DNA from: Centrapalus pauciflorus
Lineage: Eukaryota > Streptophyta > Magnoliopsida > Asterales > Asteraceae
Length of the DNA stretch: 64,000 bases
Reading direction: 5' to 3'
Assembly: GCA_020465985.1 (NCBI GenBank)
Contig: JAANYP010002344.1
Location: forward strand, 1 to 64,000
Positions 53,281 to 64,000 of this stretch are shown in pieces. Numbering within the stretch: position 1 is the first letter of the stretch; each line of letters opens with the position of its first letter. The notes below the pieces were generated by a model that was not told the origin of the DNA, made no database searches, and worked only from the letters and a program-made list of their open reading frames with translations. The position numbers and the translations under genes were made by a program.

Positions 53281-54570
53281 ACTAAGAAAACGATACACAA
53301 ACGTTATAAATTCGTCATGCATATTCACAAATATATCATTACATGAGGTAACAAATTTACAAAATCACCAACTCGTTACAATCATATCATTCAAGACCCC
53401 ACTCAATATGTTACAGAAGTAACAGATCTAATATACAAATTGAATATGTTTAGGACTCCACTCAATATGAAATGTTCAACTGATTCAAAGAAATACAAAT
53501 TCAATATTCAAGCATATGAACATGTGCGTCAAGGAAACTACTAATTCTCTTTGACATTTAATCGAACACTTTGAATGCGTCAAGCAAACACTAATCAAAA
53601 CACACAGAGTTATCTAATTATGAGAAAATTAAGAAAAAAACATACCATAGGATTCTACGAACCCTAGAAGTCGATTAAAAAAGTATTGTACATGAACATT
53701 AGAAACAATTCAAATGAACAAGAAACTCCAATCAACCAACAACAAAAGAGATATGAAATCGGAAAAGAACGTGATATGAGATCTGACATTTACCTTAACT
53801 TGTTCATCGTTTACGTGGTGCTTTAGGCATTCAAGGCCGAAAATAAATCAAAGTTGACGGATGACACCATGCTTCCCACATGTTCGAGTTTAGATTTAAG
53901 GGATGTTTTTAGATCTTTGAACACACAAATCGATTTCTAGCTTCGAACAACTTCTTTAAAGTTGATAAAAAATCAAATTGAAAAAAAAAAATGAAACTCG
54001 GATCGGGTTTAAAACCCTAAAATCGCAAAAGCATTGACCTTTTATTGCTGTGATTGTTTCGATCAAAACTCGTTAATGTAGATGATGTTTTCTCATTTTG
54101 GTGTAGATGAAGTGATAAAAATATATTATTGAGAGGATGATTATTTTGATTTCAAGTTAAAAGAATCACTCCCTTGTTAGTTGAATGAAAACCGACGAAG
54201 CTTAAAATCAATTGAATCTTGAGAGGATTAGGAAGCCCTAATTTGATTGATGTCAATAAAATCTGATATACCAAAATATCCCTTTTGTATCCAAACACCA
54301 GTTTTTTAAAAGATGCTTAAATTTTAAAATTATCCTATTACATAATAACCAAGCATGATAGGACTCCTGGACTCCAATCTAAGTTAAGACTCCATGAAAC
54401 GTAAGTCTATATATATATATATATATATATTCCAGATTAAAAACATTCTAGTGTCACAAGGAAGATGAGGGCATACAAAAATGGTGGAAGCAAGGTATAA
54501 TGTGATGAAGAAGTATTCTATATCACATTCACTCCTTAATTAACACTCTTTCTTCCCCACTTCCATTTGC
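53281..54570. other. Intergenic sequence upstream of the thaumatin-like gene
   Basis: No gene seen. A short (TA)n run lies at 54411-54431. Confidence 0.45.
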
Positions 54571-54580
54571 TATATAAAAA
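54571..54580 (+). promoter_or_regulatory. TATA box of the thaumatin-like gene
   Basis: TATATAAAAA lies 37 bases before the ATG. A start site about 30 bases downstream would leave a 5' leader of only some 15 bases. Confidence 0.6.
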
Positions 54581-54616
54581 ACACACTCACTCATTTCACA
54601 CAATCAAACCATTACC

Positions 54617-55549
54617 ATGGAACAACATTCTTCCATTCAAATCATCCTCCTAATTGCCCTTGCTACAGGGGTAAATTTGACAACTTCCATCAATTTTACC
54701 ATGGTCAACAACTGCAATGAAACCATATGGCCTGGGATCACACCCACAAACACCACCCTCACCGGCGGCGGTTTCATCCTCAAACCAGGTGAATCCGCCG
54801 TCTACTCTGCCCCACAAGGATGGGGTGGCCGTATATGGGGTCGAACCGGATGCAGCTTCGACAAAAACGGCAATGGCACGTGCCAAACAGGAGCATGCGG
54901 TACAACGCTATCATGCACCAGCCCAGGGACCCCGCCTGCCTCTATTGCCGAATTTACCCTTGGTGACACCACTTTTTACGACGTTAGCCTTGTCGATGGC
55001 TTCAACTTGCCGCTTACGGTTACGCCTATTCAAGGGAAAGGTAACTGCAGCGTTGCTGGCTGCGACACTGATCTCAGGGCGAACTGCCCACCGGAGCTAA
55101 CGTTTCGGCCTGACGGGAAAACCGTAGCCTGCCGAAGTGCTTGCAACGTTTTCGACTCCGACGAGTACTGTTGCAAAGGAATGTATTCTAATCCTGTAAC
55201 ATGTATGCCAACAAACTACTCAAAAGTTTTCAAAACTGCTTGCGCGGTTGCGTATAGCTATGCTTACGATGATCCCACAAGCATCATAACATGTTCTACA
55301 ACAGATTTTGTGGTCTCGTTTTGTTCACCAAGGTATGCAAACAAGAAATTTCGATAAGAACTATTATCGACTTTGACTTTGATATCGATGTTTTTTTGGG
55401 TTAAATGCAGGAATCAGACACAACAATGCTCGTATCGTGACGATAAACTCATGTGTAACGAGTCAACAAAATCAAAGTCAACGACTTACGTATGGCCGGT
55501 TTCCGTCGTTTTTTTGCTAATACTTGTTCAAATGCTTATTATATCTTGA
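54617..55549 (+). CDS. Thaumatin-like protein (PR-5 family) with hydrophobic tail, two exons
   Basis: Exons 54617-55332 and 55411-55549 join in frame at a GT-AG intron of 78 bp into 284 residues. Residues 1-24 are a signal peptide (IILLIALATGVNLTTS). The thaumatin domain follows: FTMVNNCNETIWPGI, WGGRIWGRTGC with the family signature, many paired cysteines, and FYDVSLVDGFNLPL. Domain cysteines run to QQCSYRDDKLMC in exon 2. After that comes a Ser/Thr/Lys linker and about 20 hydrophobic residues to the stop (PVSVVFLLILVQMLIIS). That tail is absent from soluble PR-5 proteins and suggests a GPI anchor or membrane tether at the cell surface. Reading on past the donor gives a false stop at 55357. 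Family members are secreted and often act in defence against fungi or in cell-wall binding; the role of this one is unknown. Confidence 0.9.
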
Positions 55550-55660
55550 TGAAGTCAACTGTACAATACTACAATATCGTGCTAAGCATTGCAGCTTCTA
55601 TGAACAAAATCTCTGTACAAAATATCGAGCAACCCTTTAAACACGATAAAGATTTTCGAC

Positions 55661-58600
55661 TTACTGATTGTTCTGAGTTCTTTCTACTTTCGGCAAGTTT
55701 TTCGTCTCCTTTTGCTGCTTGGAATCGGTTTCGTTAGAGTTAAATGGCAACACGGAAACAAGGGTGGCAGGCACGGTGTCCCAACGGGCTTTTAAAAAGC
55801 TTACGACCCTCGCGACCATTTCTTTCCTGAACTCAAGTTCTTGTGTGAAGATATCGAGTACGAGATAAAAAAGGACATACTTGAAAGGTACGATGAGGAG
55901 AACGGCGGAACCAAACAAAAGCACCATGGCAACTTCCATTGTTATCTGAAGGAAAAAAAAAGCTTTAAAAACGTTAACGATGTAAACTTAATGGACTAAA
56001 AAGGGAAATAGTTCAATCGAGTAAGCTATATGTGACTGTGTCCTTGCGACTTAATTTAGACATTTGGACTTAACGGGGAAGATAAATGTACGCGTTAAGT
56101 TACTGATTTTTACAAATTTACATAGACTGTAATAACTGTTGTTATTTTTATTGACAAATATTTGTAAGTATTTCAAAAGTTATAACTGTTTGTCATCTAA
56201 TATTATATTTAAAAAGGAATTATTTTTATATTCAATACTAGCATGAAAATAGAAGGGTAAAATGGACATTCGTTTCGTTTGAACTGTTCATTTAGCTTAA
56301 AAAAGAAACATCATTTATGCTTACAACATTTAGCCTCATTTGTTTTCCATTAAGAGCCTCTTAAAAACGTCTGAAGTCTAAAGTTCAGATCTATAATAAA
56401 TTAAGTTTGTTTGTTTAGGTTCAGACTTAAAGGTTGAAACCTCTGAATTTTCCTTTGAATTTTAAGAGGAAGAGAGTTGTCTTAATTAAAATTAAGAGTC
56501 TCTTAATTTCAGATGTTAAGGCCTCCTCTTAATTTCAGACGTGGTTTTCAGACTTCAGACATTTAACCTTTTAAAAAACAAACAACACCTTAGTCCAGAC
56601 TCCAGACACATCATATTTAGACAGTCACTTTAACTGATATCCGAGAAACAAGTAAACAGCCCTAACCTGTGGTTGGCCGGCAAGGAGAATCGTACGGATT
56701 TTAAGAAGCGAAATGTTAATAGTTTGCATATATCTTTCCACATCACGCATGGCTTCTTTAACAGCGATTATCTTCTCAATTGTGTTAGACGGTGGTTGAT
56801 CACGTATGGTAACTTTGCCAAAAGTTCTTCCGAGCCGACCTTGGTCCTTGAGCCCCTTCAGTACTAACATGCTCGTCGCTAGAACCATCAACGTCACGGG
56901 GAACACATAAGACAACAAATTCCTGAACCCGAAAGAAACATCCAACTTTTAAATTATCTATTCCCACAAATACTAAACGAAAACATATGTGATAAACTAC
57001 ACGAACGGAGTAAAATCTTTAACGCCTAGTACCTGAAGATGAGTGCGTATACTAATGCGAGAAAAGATGCAGTCAAGTGTGGTTCTTCCCAGCGTCGAAG
57101 TTTTCCAAACTTTTTGCCAATGACCATCAAAGGAAGCATCAACTCCTAAAGAAATCAATATGTGAAGCAATATTAAAGTCAAGACATGTACTTTACGTAA
57201 ACGAATACGTTCCCTTGTACCGTGAAGCTTGCTATGTTTGACTTTAGTCAAACGTCGAAAAGACTCTTTATTGCTAGCAAACAGTTAAAAAATGTTGTTT
57301 CGAATTCAAAAGGTAGCGAAAAAAGGAAACTTGCAATTATCAGGAAAGATGGGAGTAAAAATAAAAGGAGTTTCAACCTTGAAAAGGTCGATGTTACTAG
57401 GAATCCCTTCGATCATGGCAGCATCGATCGTGGCTTGTGTCTTCTCAACCTCAGCGTATTTAACTCGACACGTAGTCGACGCTTTTTCAACCAATGTCTT
57501 GTCCGCAACAACAAGATTTTTACTCAATACAAGAGCTTGTTTCATCGAAGTATTCTTCCAAAAGGCGAAGGAAGTGCTGGAAGTCCACGAAGGATGCCGC
57601 ATCCACTTTCGTAAATACACACCCCCGTCAATATCATAAACATGGCTGCTGTAAACTTCTGATACCTCATTAGAAGACAAAAATCCTTTTCCCGGTTTGT
57701 AGTCAGATTCAATTTCCGTAAATCTTGTAGTTAATTGCCCACCCCAGCAATTTACCGCCAGTGTTTGGCAAACAATTTCGCCATACGGTGCATTTTGTAA
57801 ATACGAAAACGGGACAAGCTTAATGGGCTCGTCGAGGAGTTTTCGACCAAATTGGAGCGCTTGGAGTCTTGCAGTGCCGTTAATCGCATAAGCTGTGGCC
57901 CTTGCATTACCCTTTTGAGCACCATAAACATGTTGTAATGATCGATCACCTTCTTTGGGTCCGAAGTCTTGGATGAATTGGTATAAAGAAATGACTTCCT
58001 TAACGAAAGCATACCACACATCTCGCCTCATTTCACCTCCCAAATCAACAAATTCAAGTACCCATGGTGTAGACCTAATAAGTTGGGCAAGAAGTAATCA
58101 AGTAAAATACAATAAAAAATCATCAAGATTTACGGTTGTTGAAGAAGATGGATTTTTGGAGCTTACTCACTCTGGACCAGAGGTTACGGAAATAGCAGAG
58201 TCAAAAAGATCAGAACCGAATGGTCCAACCCTTGCTTTCTCTACCCGTGAACCAGGTCTTGTAAGATCCATTCTAATAACGGCCACTTGGGCCTTTAGTC
58301 CAATTGCCTGCAACATCGTGCGAGTAAGTGAATTACCAGATCTCTGTGAAGCACGACACTTGAGTAAGAGGTGGTTTAACCTTTGAACGAGCCTCTCAAT
58401 GATTCCGTTAAGAATTAAACAAACAACCACTAAGAGTGGTGTATCTGCACCAGGCGTGCGGTGCATAAAGGGTAAAAATGGTCATTTGGCATACACAAAA
58501 GGACAGGTTACAAATTAATGAAAAGGTCAACTATAGCCGTTAAGGACCAGGTCCAGTCTTAAAAATGACTGTTGTGACTGCTCGTGCTCTCACGTTTCGA

Positions 58601-61600
58601 CCAATCCTTGAAACGGGTCTTAACTGGCTTTACCATGCTCCACATGGGAAATGCAGGACAAGAATGGTTACAAATTCGTGGATTTTTGGGATTCACTGGG
58701 ATTTGCTTTTAAGATCCTGTGTTTGGTTCACAGATTTCAGTAAGGATTTAAATTCACAGGATTTCATAAATCTCTTCCTTCTTTGTTATTTAAAAACCCA
58801 GCCTCCCCCTAGGACTTTAAATCCCAGTTAACTTGCATTCTTCATATTAGCAAATTTAGTCTAAAAGATAATGCAGATTCATTGTCAAAATCCTGACAAA
58901 TGCAAATGCTGCATAATGCAAATCATTTGACAAAATGCAAATCCCAGAGAAAAAAAATAAGTGAACCAAACGCCCATTAGAATATTTCTCTCTTATATAA
59001 ACGTATAACTTTCAAAAAAAAATTCACTTGGGTAACATGAATTATAATAAGTTGATGTGAGTATGCATGAAAAGGTAGCATAGTTTCACCATATTACCCT
59101 AAATGAATGTTTTCTGAAAGTTTGTACCTTTTATGAGATAGAAAACTACTATAATCTGTTTGAATTGTTGGATTTTAAAGGTTTTCACAGGATTTCAAAG
59201 TTTACTGGATTTTGAAATCCTCTAAGAGTAAGGGGTTTCAAAGTCCTTTTAGTTCTTGAAGGATTTCAAAATCCTCTCAACCATTAAATCCCTTGATATC
59301 TGAAATTTGGTGATTTTTTTTAAAATCCAGCAAACCAAACAACATAGAATTTTTGTGAAATTATGTTCACTTTTTTTTTGCAACCCATTCTAGTATAAAT
59401 CCTAAATTACGTAACTTTTGCCCCCAAAATAATAATTATATACAATTTGCAAATTTTCCTCCTACTTTTCAGATGCTACTGCACAAATGAAAATTACTTT
59501 TACCAAATATTATCGAATTTCTAAAGAGAAACGTCTCATCATACCTCATAATAAAGCGCTTTATCAGTCAGTGTTAATTTTCCGGGCCATGCAATGTTAT
59601 TCTCCCATTTAAGAACGGGTCTTTTTCTGCTAGATCCAAGGCATAAGATTCTCTCCGATGACATTTGAGGAGTTTCTTTTGAAAGGTACGATTTTCTTCC
59701 TTCATACACTCTCCAGTATCGACGAAAAACATGCAAAGAAAAAGCAAACACTCAATACCAAAACATCAAGAAAATTATTTGTGCAACATAATTGCAACAT
59801 AGAACCAAAACTATTTCCACTTTCGGGAAAGTTTCAGCCAAAAAGAGCTATTTGCCCAATGATATCATTGAATCTTGGTTCTCCAAGCTTCCACTGTTTT
59901 GCCATTGTTGAGGAATGTTTTAGATATTTAATTGATTGTCATAACACTTGATCAAACTAGATTCGAAGTTTCTATCAAAACGTGAGCGAGAAGCTTACTT
60001 GAGAAGTTCGCCAATATACTTGGACCATACATGAAACGAGATTTTTTTCTGATCATTAGCAAGAGCCTTGAAAAGGTTATGAACTGTTGGCCAATCTGCT
60101 AGGCCCGAAATAGCAGGAGCTATGCGTATAAAAGCCTCTTCTCCTACAAGCTTCGTCTTCAATATCAAAAAATTACAAACTTTTTAAAACATGCATAGTA
60201 GCATCAATTCATCACTCAGTAAAAAGACTTCTAAACCACCCAAAGCAGTGAGTACGAGACTAAGTAAGAATCCGATTGAGAAAAGTTGTGTCCGTCTTTA
60301 TATCTATTGGATTGTCATTTCTTCACAAACCAAAGAACGTAACTCAAAATGAAGATGTGATGTGAATAAAAAACAAAGAGACTCAACCTTTTGGTATCTA
60401 CATGTTGCGACCCATATGTAGAACTTTTTGAATAATTTAAATAACTTCACCAAAATTTAAATATATTCATACCACTTTGAACTTGAAGTTAGTTTACTTG
60501 ACAACTAGTAGAGGACAAAGGGAGTATTACGTACAGAAAAGTGAACCTGAAATGAAATTTTCTCCCCAGTGTTACCCCAAGATTCCTTTTTGTTGGTGTA
60601 TGGGTGCTCCCACGCAAGCATGGTTACGAACACAAGTCTTTGGAATGCTGGCTCCTATTGTAAGAACATAGTCAATACAAAAAGTCAAATAGTCAAAGTC
60701 CAGACATATCGATTGCCCTTGGAACCAGCAAACATTGTTTTCCCACTAAATGTCACTCTAAAGGATCTCTTCCGTTGTTCCAGGAGTCTTTAAGAGAGTT
60801 AAGTGCTTTCCTATTTTCATCTTTTTACCATTTACAACAACCAAATGTACATTACTTTTTACCATTTATAGCAACATAGTTTCACACTTTCACCCTTTAC
60901 ATTAACATAACTTCACCCATTTAACTTTTATAGCAATGTACTTTTGAGTTAGATGGTAAATAACGATCTACTTTCACCTTCTTATTGTTTACATATTTTT
61001 TTCAGGTTTTAATTCACACATTACTATAAACATGAATTTATATAAAGTAAATTTCTTATGAATGGTAAAATGTAAAGTACATTCCTAATTACTTATCATA
61101 AACATTAAAAGATTGAAAGTAGGTTGCTATTTTACTCATTTAACCCTAATGGCTTTTGCAACAATTTCAATGTGAAACTGAAATGTGTCCAGCTGACCTA
61201 AAAATTCCATACATCTATTTGCATCAATCAATTATGTACAGTTGTGTTTCCTTCATGTACACAGATTATGAACGATAAATTACAAAGAAAGGGGACCACA
61301 AACCTTAAGGGATGGATGAATTTCAGAACTATCTCTGGACAAGAACCTAAAGCAGCAATATTCCACCAAATTACGTGCATCATTAGACACATATTCAGGA
61401 ACGAGTGCGTTAAAGATTCTCTGCATTTTCTTCCCAGTCAATCCATTCATCCTGCATACCTCACACTCCAAAAAGTTAGAAACTTTCCATTCCCTTCCGT
61501 TTTCTGTTCTCCAATTCGTTAGTCCCATCTCAGTTTTTACTTTTTAAGTAAATGGAACTCATGATCACACTTTTTTCCTCTTCAAATAAGATCGAACATG

Positions 61601-61880
61601 ATGAAAATATTAGCTGGACTAAATGTATAGCATCTTATGTGCACCTGCTAAATTGCTCAATAGAAACAATAGCAGCCAAAGAAAGTTCTCCACCCGGTGT
61701 TCGGCTATCAATAGTCTTCTCGGTGATGAAAAATTCCTCCATGTCATTGATATCGTATGTGTTTCCCGTTGTAGGGGTTTTATCTTGAACATTCTTGATA
61801 AGTGGAGTAGTCACTTCACTCAAAACTCTTGCCGTTTTTGATACCCATATGTTTAACGCATCTTGCATCGAACCTTTCAT
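55661..61880 (-). CDS. DUF639-family protein, at least nine exons
   Basis: Exons on the minus strand: 61873 (or ATG 61880)-61645, 61451-61304, 60156-59999, 59710-59545, 58307-58171, 58074-57378, 57145-57033, 56922-56667 and 55945-55661. All internal joins are GT-AG and keep frame, giving about 730 residues. Recognisable DUF639 pieces are ERILCLGSSRKRPVLKWEN, AWPGKLTLTDKALYYE, AIGLKA, WVLEFVDLGGEMRRDVWYA and WEEPHLTASFLALVYALIF. Hydrophobic stretches in the last three exons (YVFPVTLMVLATSMLVLKG and VLLFGSAVLLIVPFKYVLF) suggest a membrane-anchored C-terminus. The family is conserved in plants and its function is not known to me. The 5' end is uncertain: a polypyrimidine tract and AG before 61873 look like an acceptor, so a first exon may lie beyond 62 kb or off the window. 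Otherwise the ATG at 61880 starts it. MITE remnants lie in its introns. Confidence 0.8.
58660..58975. mobile_element. Degraded MITE, relative of the 38014 element, in a DUF639 intron
   Basis: The interior phrases GGGATTCACTGGGATTTGC and ATCCTGTGTTTGGTTC and the inverted right end GGGCGTTTGGTTCAC match the MITE at 38014-38308. The left terminus is eroded. It lies in the intron between 58308 and 59544. Confidence 0.7.
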
Positions 61881-62089
61881 ATAATGAAAAAAAAAAGGAC
61901 TTAATTGCTCAGATCAAAGAAGAAAGAACATTCATCCCTTTATTTGTGCATGCCGAGAAACAATTGTTCCTGTATTATGTCAAGTCACATCCAGTTATCA
62001 TACAAACACCATATTTTATGATGCCAACTCAAATTCTTCTAATACTTTCAATTAATAGAGGTGGTTTTAATTTTTGTGCAAAATCATAA

Positions 62090-64000
62090 ATTTTTAATAA
62101 AAATTTCATACCCCCAAAAGAACATATTTTCTAAATTCTGCCACTGTTGTAGTTTTTCAGTCTCCACTACTGCTCTCTAGAATGCAGTTACAAGGCAAAC
62201 TTATACATTTGCACCGTCAAAGATACAAAATCTGAGTACTTTTTGCTATAATAAGAGTTAAGTCCATCTTCCCTTCATCCCTTGAATATAACCTCGAAAG
62301 AAATGTTACTGATGACGATTGACGAGTCATCATGGGTTTCGGTTTTTGGTCCGAATTGCAGCTTTAACTGGCAAATCCATTTTTTCTAGGGGCTAGCATC
62401 CATTAGTGTAAGAACTCAAGGATTACCATCGAATAAAAACATTTCCTCCTTGGAATTTCAAAGGTTCCTGTTGGTTTATACCAACTTATTCTATTGTGGC
62501 TTCATTATGTAGTAATTCTTCTTCTCTAAATGGTACTCACCATCACATCCTTCAAACAAATGAGACCCAAAAATTGTAGCAAAACACGTGTGACCTAATG
62601 TTTGCACTCGAAGCACTGATGATGGTCAGGGAGTGGCTGGCAGGTGGGTCAGACATCCAATTTACAAAGTTAACAAACATGCATAGCTATCTTAGTATAA
62701 AATCATAGAATTACAAAAAAAAAAAAATAGCCAACAAATAGAAGCTAAGGTTGATTACATGGAATACTTTTTTCCAATGTTTCCATTTGTGCCACAAATT
62801 TGTTTTTTGTAAACATGTAATTATACCATTCTTGCTTTTCCAATTTGGAACTTTTACAATTCAAAAACTGGTTGAATTTGATAAAAATAAATTTTGCATG
62901 CCCTTTAGCAATTAACTGGGCACCTTATATATCTGGTCCGGACTCCAGTAAGCTAGATTATATGGCCTGTTTATTCCAATTTTATTTTTGTTAACCCTTA
63001 GTAATGCCAAGTTAAAGGTATAACAACTTAATTTTTCTAGAACTAGTGTTTGGCTAATCATTTATAATGTAACATGCCACATAAGTTTTTATTTGATTCG
63101 CTAGTTTTAGGGTCGTATTGGGGAAAGGAAAAAAAAAAAGGTACAAAAATTAGTGATCAATGTACTTGATGAAAATACGTAACTATTTCATGCCATTAAC
63201 CCTTAGGCTTTAGGCCCCGTAAAATTTAAAGGAATTGGAATTCATATTTTGACTATTTGTGTGTTTAGTGGGGTGGGTACGGAATGGTGTGTAGGTTCGG
63301 CTAAGAATGTGAGTAGTGACATGTTTGGAATCTAAATTTTATAACAGATAGCTATGAATGGAAAATTCCCTCACCGATAGATTGTAATTGAATTTAAGTA
63401 AGTTTTTATTCATTCTTATATTAACTGAGTTTTAAATACACTATAAGTATTAAGTAAATTTCAATTCCTACGAATTTCATTCTATAAGCTAAACAAGGAC
63501 CTTAGGGTGCCTTCGGTTGCAAAATAATTTATTTAAATTCCAATGGTTTGTGTGTTACTCTGGGAGGGGCGAGATACGACGGCTAAAGGTGCCGGTTGTG
63601 TGTTATTGGAATCCAAATTCTATTGCAAATAACTAGGAAAGACAAATTTCTTTATCCATAGATTTACGAATTTCTTTATCCATAGATTTCGACGGAATCT
63701 ATAAGTTTTAGTTTCTAACTTTATAATTTAAACTTCAAAGTTACAAACACACTGAAGGGAATCCAATTCACAGATTTTCTAGGACCTTCTCCGAGAAATC
63801 TTGGAACCATAAAGGTAGTTTGAACATTACCCTTAATCCATTCAGATCAAGATCGCTACTTTCAACAAAACTCAGAAAGGAAATCTTGATAACAGATAAA
63901 GTAAACCAAGAAACAGAAAACCCATCAACAAATTGGCTCAATTTGATCAAAGAATGAAGTAAATATATGCAAAAAATAATAATAATAATAATAAAAGCAT
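62090..64000. other. Sequence upstream of the DUF639 gene, no gene resolved
   Basis: Possible first exon or 5' UTR of the DUF639 gene on the minus strand; I could not find a convincing in-frame first exon. Two MITE-like stretches are suspected at about 63210-63500 (GGCCCCGTAAAATTT, answered by a decayed AACAAGGACC end) and 63505-63760 (starting GGGTGCCTTCGGTTGC). An (AAT)n run ends the window (63970-63993). Confidence 0.4.

Noticed and set aside
55333..55357. Stop of the thaumatin-like protein at 55357 by reading through
   Set aside because: A good GT donor at 55333 and an AG acceptor at 55410 join in frame to an exon that supplies the last cysteines expected of the domain.
63768..63950. 60-codon minus-strand frame as a possible first exon of the DUF639 gene
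   Set aside because: No convincing donor in the right phase and no family motif; it may be untranslated leader, but the sequence alone does not show it.

Overview
This is nuclear DNA of a flowering plant. It holds spliced genes with GT-AG introns, an intronless PPR gene and dense nested transposons. The style of the retroelements (a copia element with an env-like third frame, a Tekay-type gypsy element) fits a eudicot and I lean towards Asteraceae, but that is inference. About the left half (1-33.5 kb) is almost entirely mobile DNA. The right half is gene-bearing, with small DNA transposons between and inside genes.

Left half. Positions 1-12318 are most of a Ty1/copia (Sirevirus-like) element on the minus strand: 5' LTR, PBS, long repeat-rich leader, gag, pol, a polypurine-tract cluster, a second repeat array and a third (env-like) frame running off the left edge. 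It sits inside a gypsy LTR (12319-14063). Two inverted-repeat elements separated by TA microsatellites follow (16.6-19.7 kb). Next is a nest I read as four levels deep: a minus-strand Helitron (20280-33497), a hAT-like element inside it (20459-33166), a small hAT MITE inside that (20977-31246), and a complete young Tekay-type gypsy element in the MITE (21066-30753, TSD TAAAC). A short-LTR gypsy remnant with only the integrase/chromodomain end (31306-33016) is a second insertion in the hAT-like element.

Right half. Five genes: a five-exon membrane-anchored, proline-rich protein (33951-38501, +, DUF7036-like); an eight-exon chloroplast RETICULATA-RELATED protein (42078-47468, +); an intronless E-class PLS PPR protein (48244-50442, -); a two-exon thaumatin-like protein with a hydrophobic C-terminal tail (54617-55549, +); and a DUF639-family protein of at least nine exons (55661-61880, -), whose first exon is unresolved. 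They share no evident pathway and look like ordinary neighbouring plant genes.

I see no convincing undescribed biological system. The items most worth a second look are the CTCGAAT repeat arrays in two non-coding parts of the copia element, the splice-acceptor-like site just before its env-like frame, the nest with its target-site duplications, and a very recent gypsy copy that already carries two stop codons and a replaced catalytic aspartate. All exon borders, repeats and boundaries were read by eye and no search was run.
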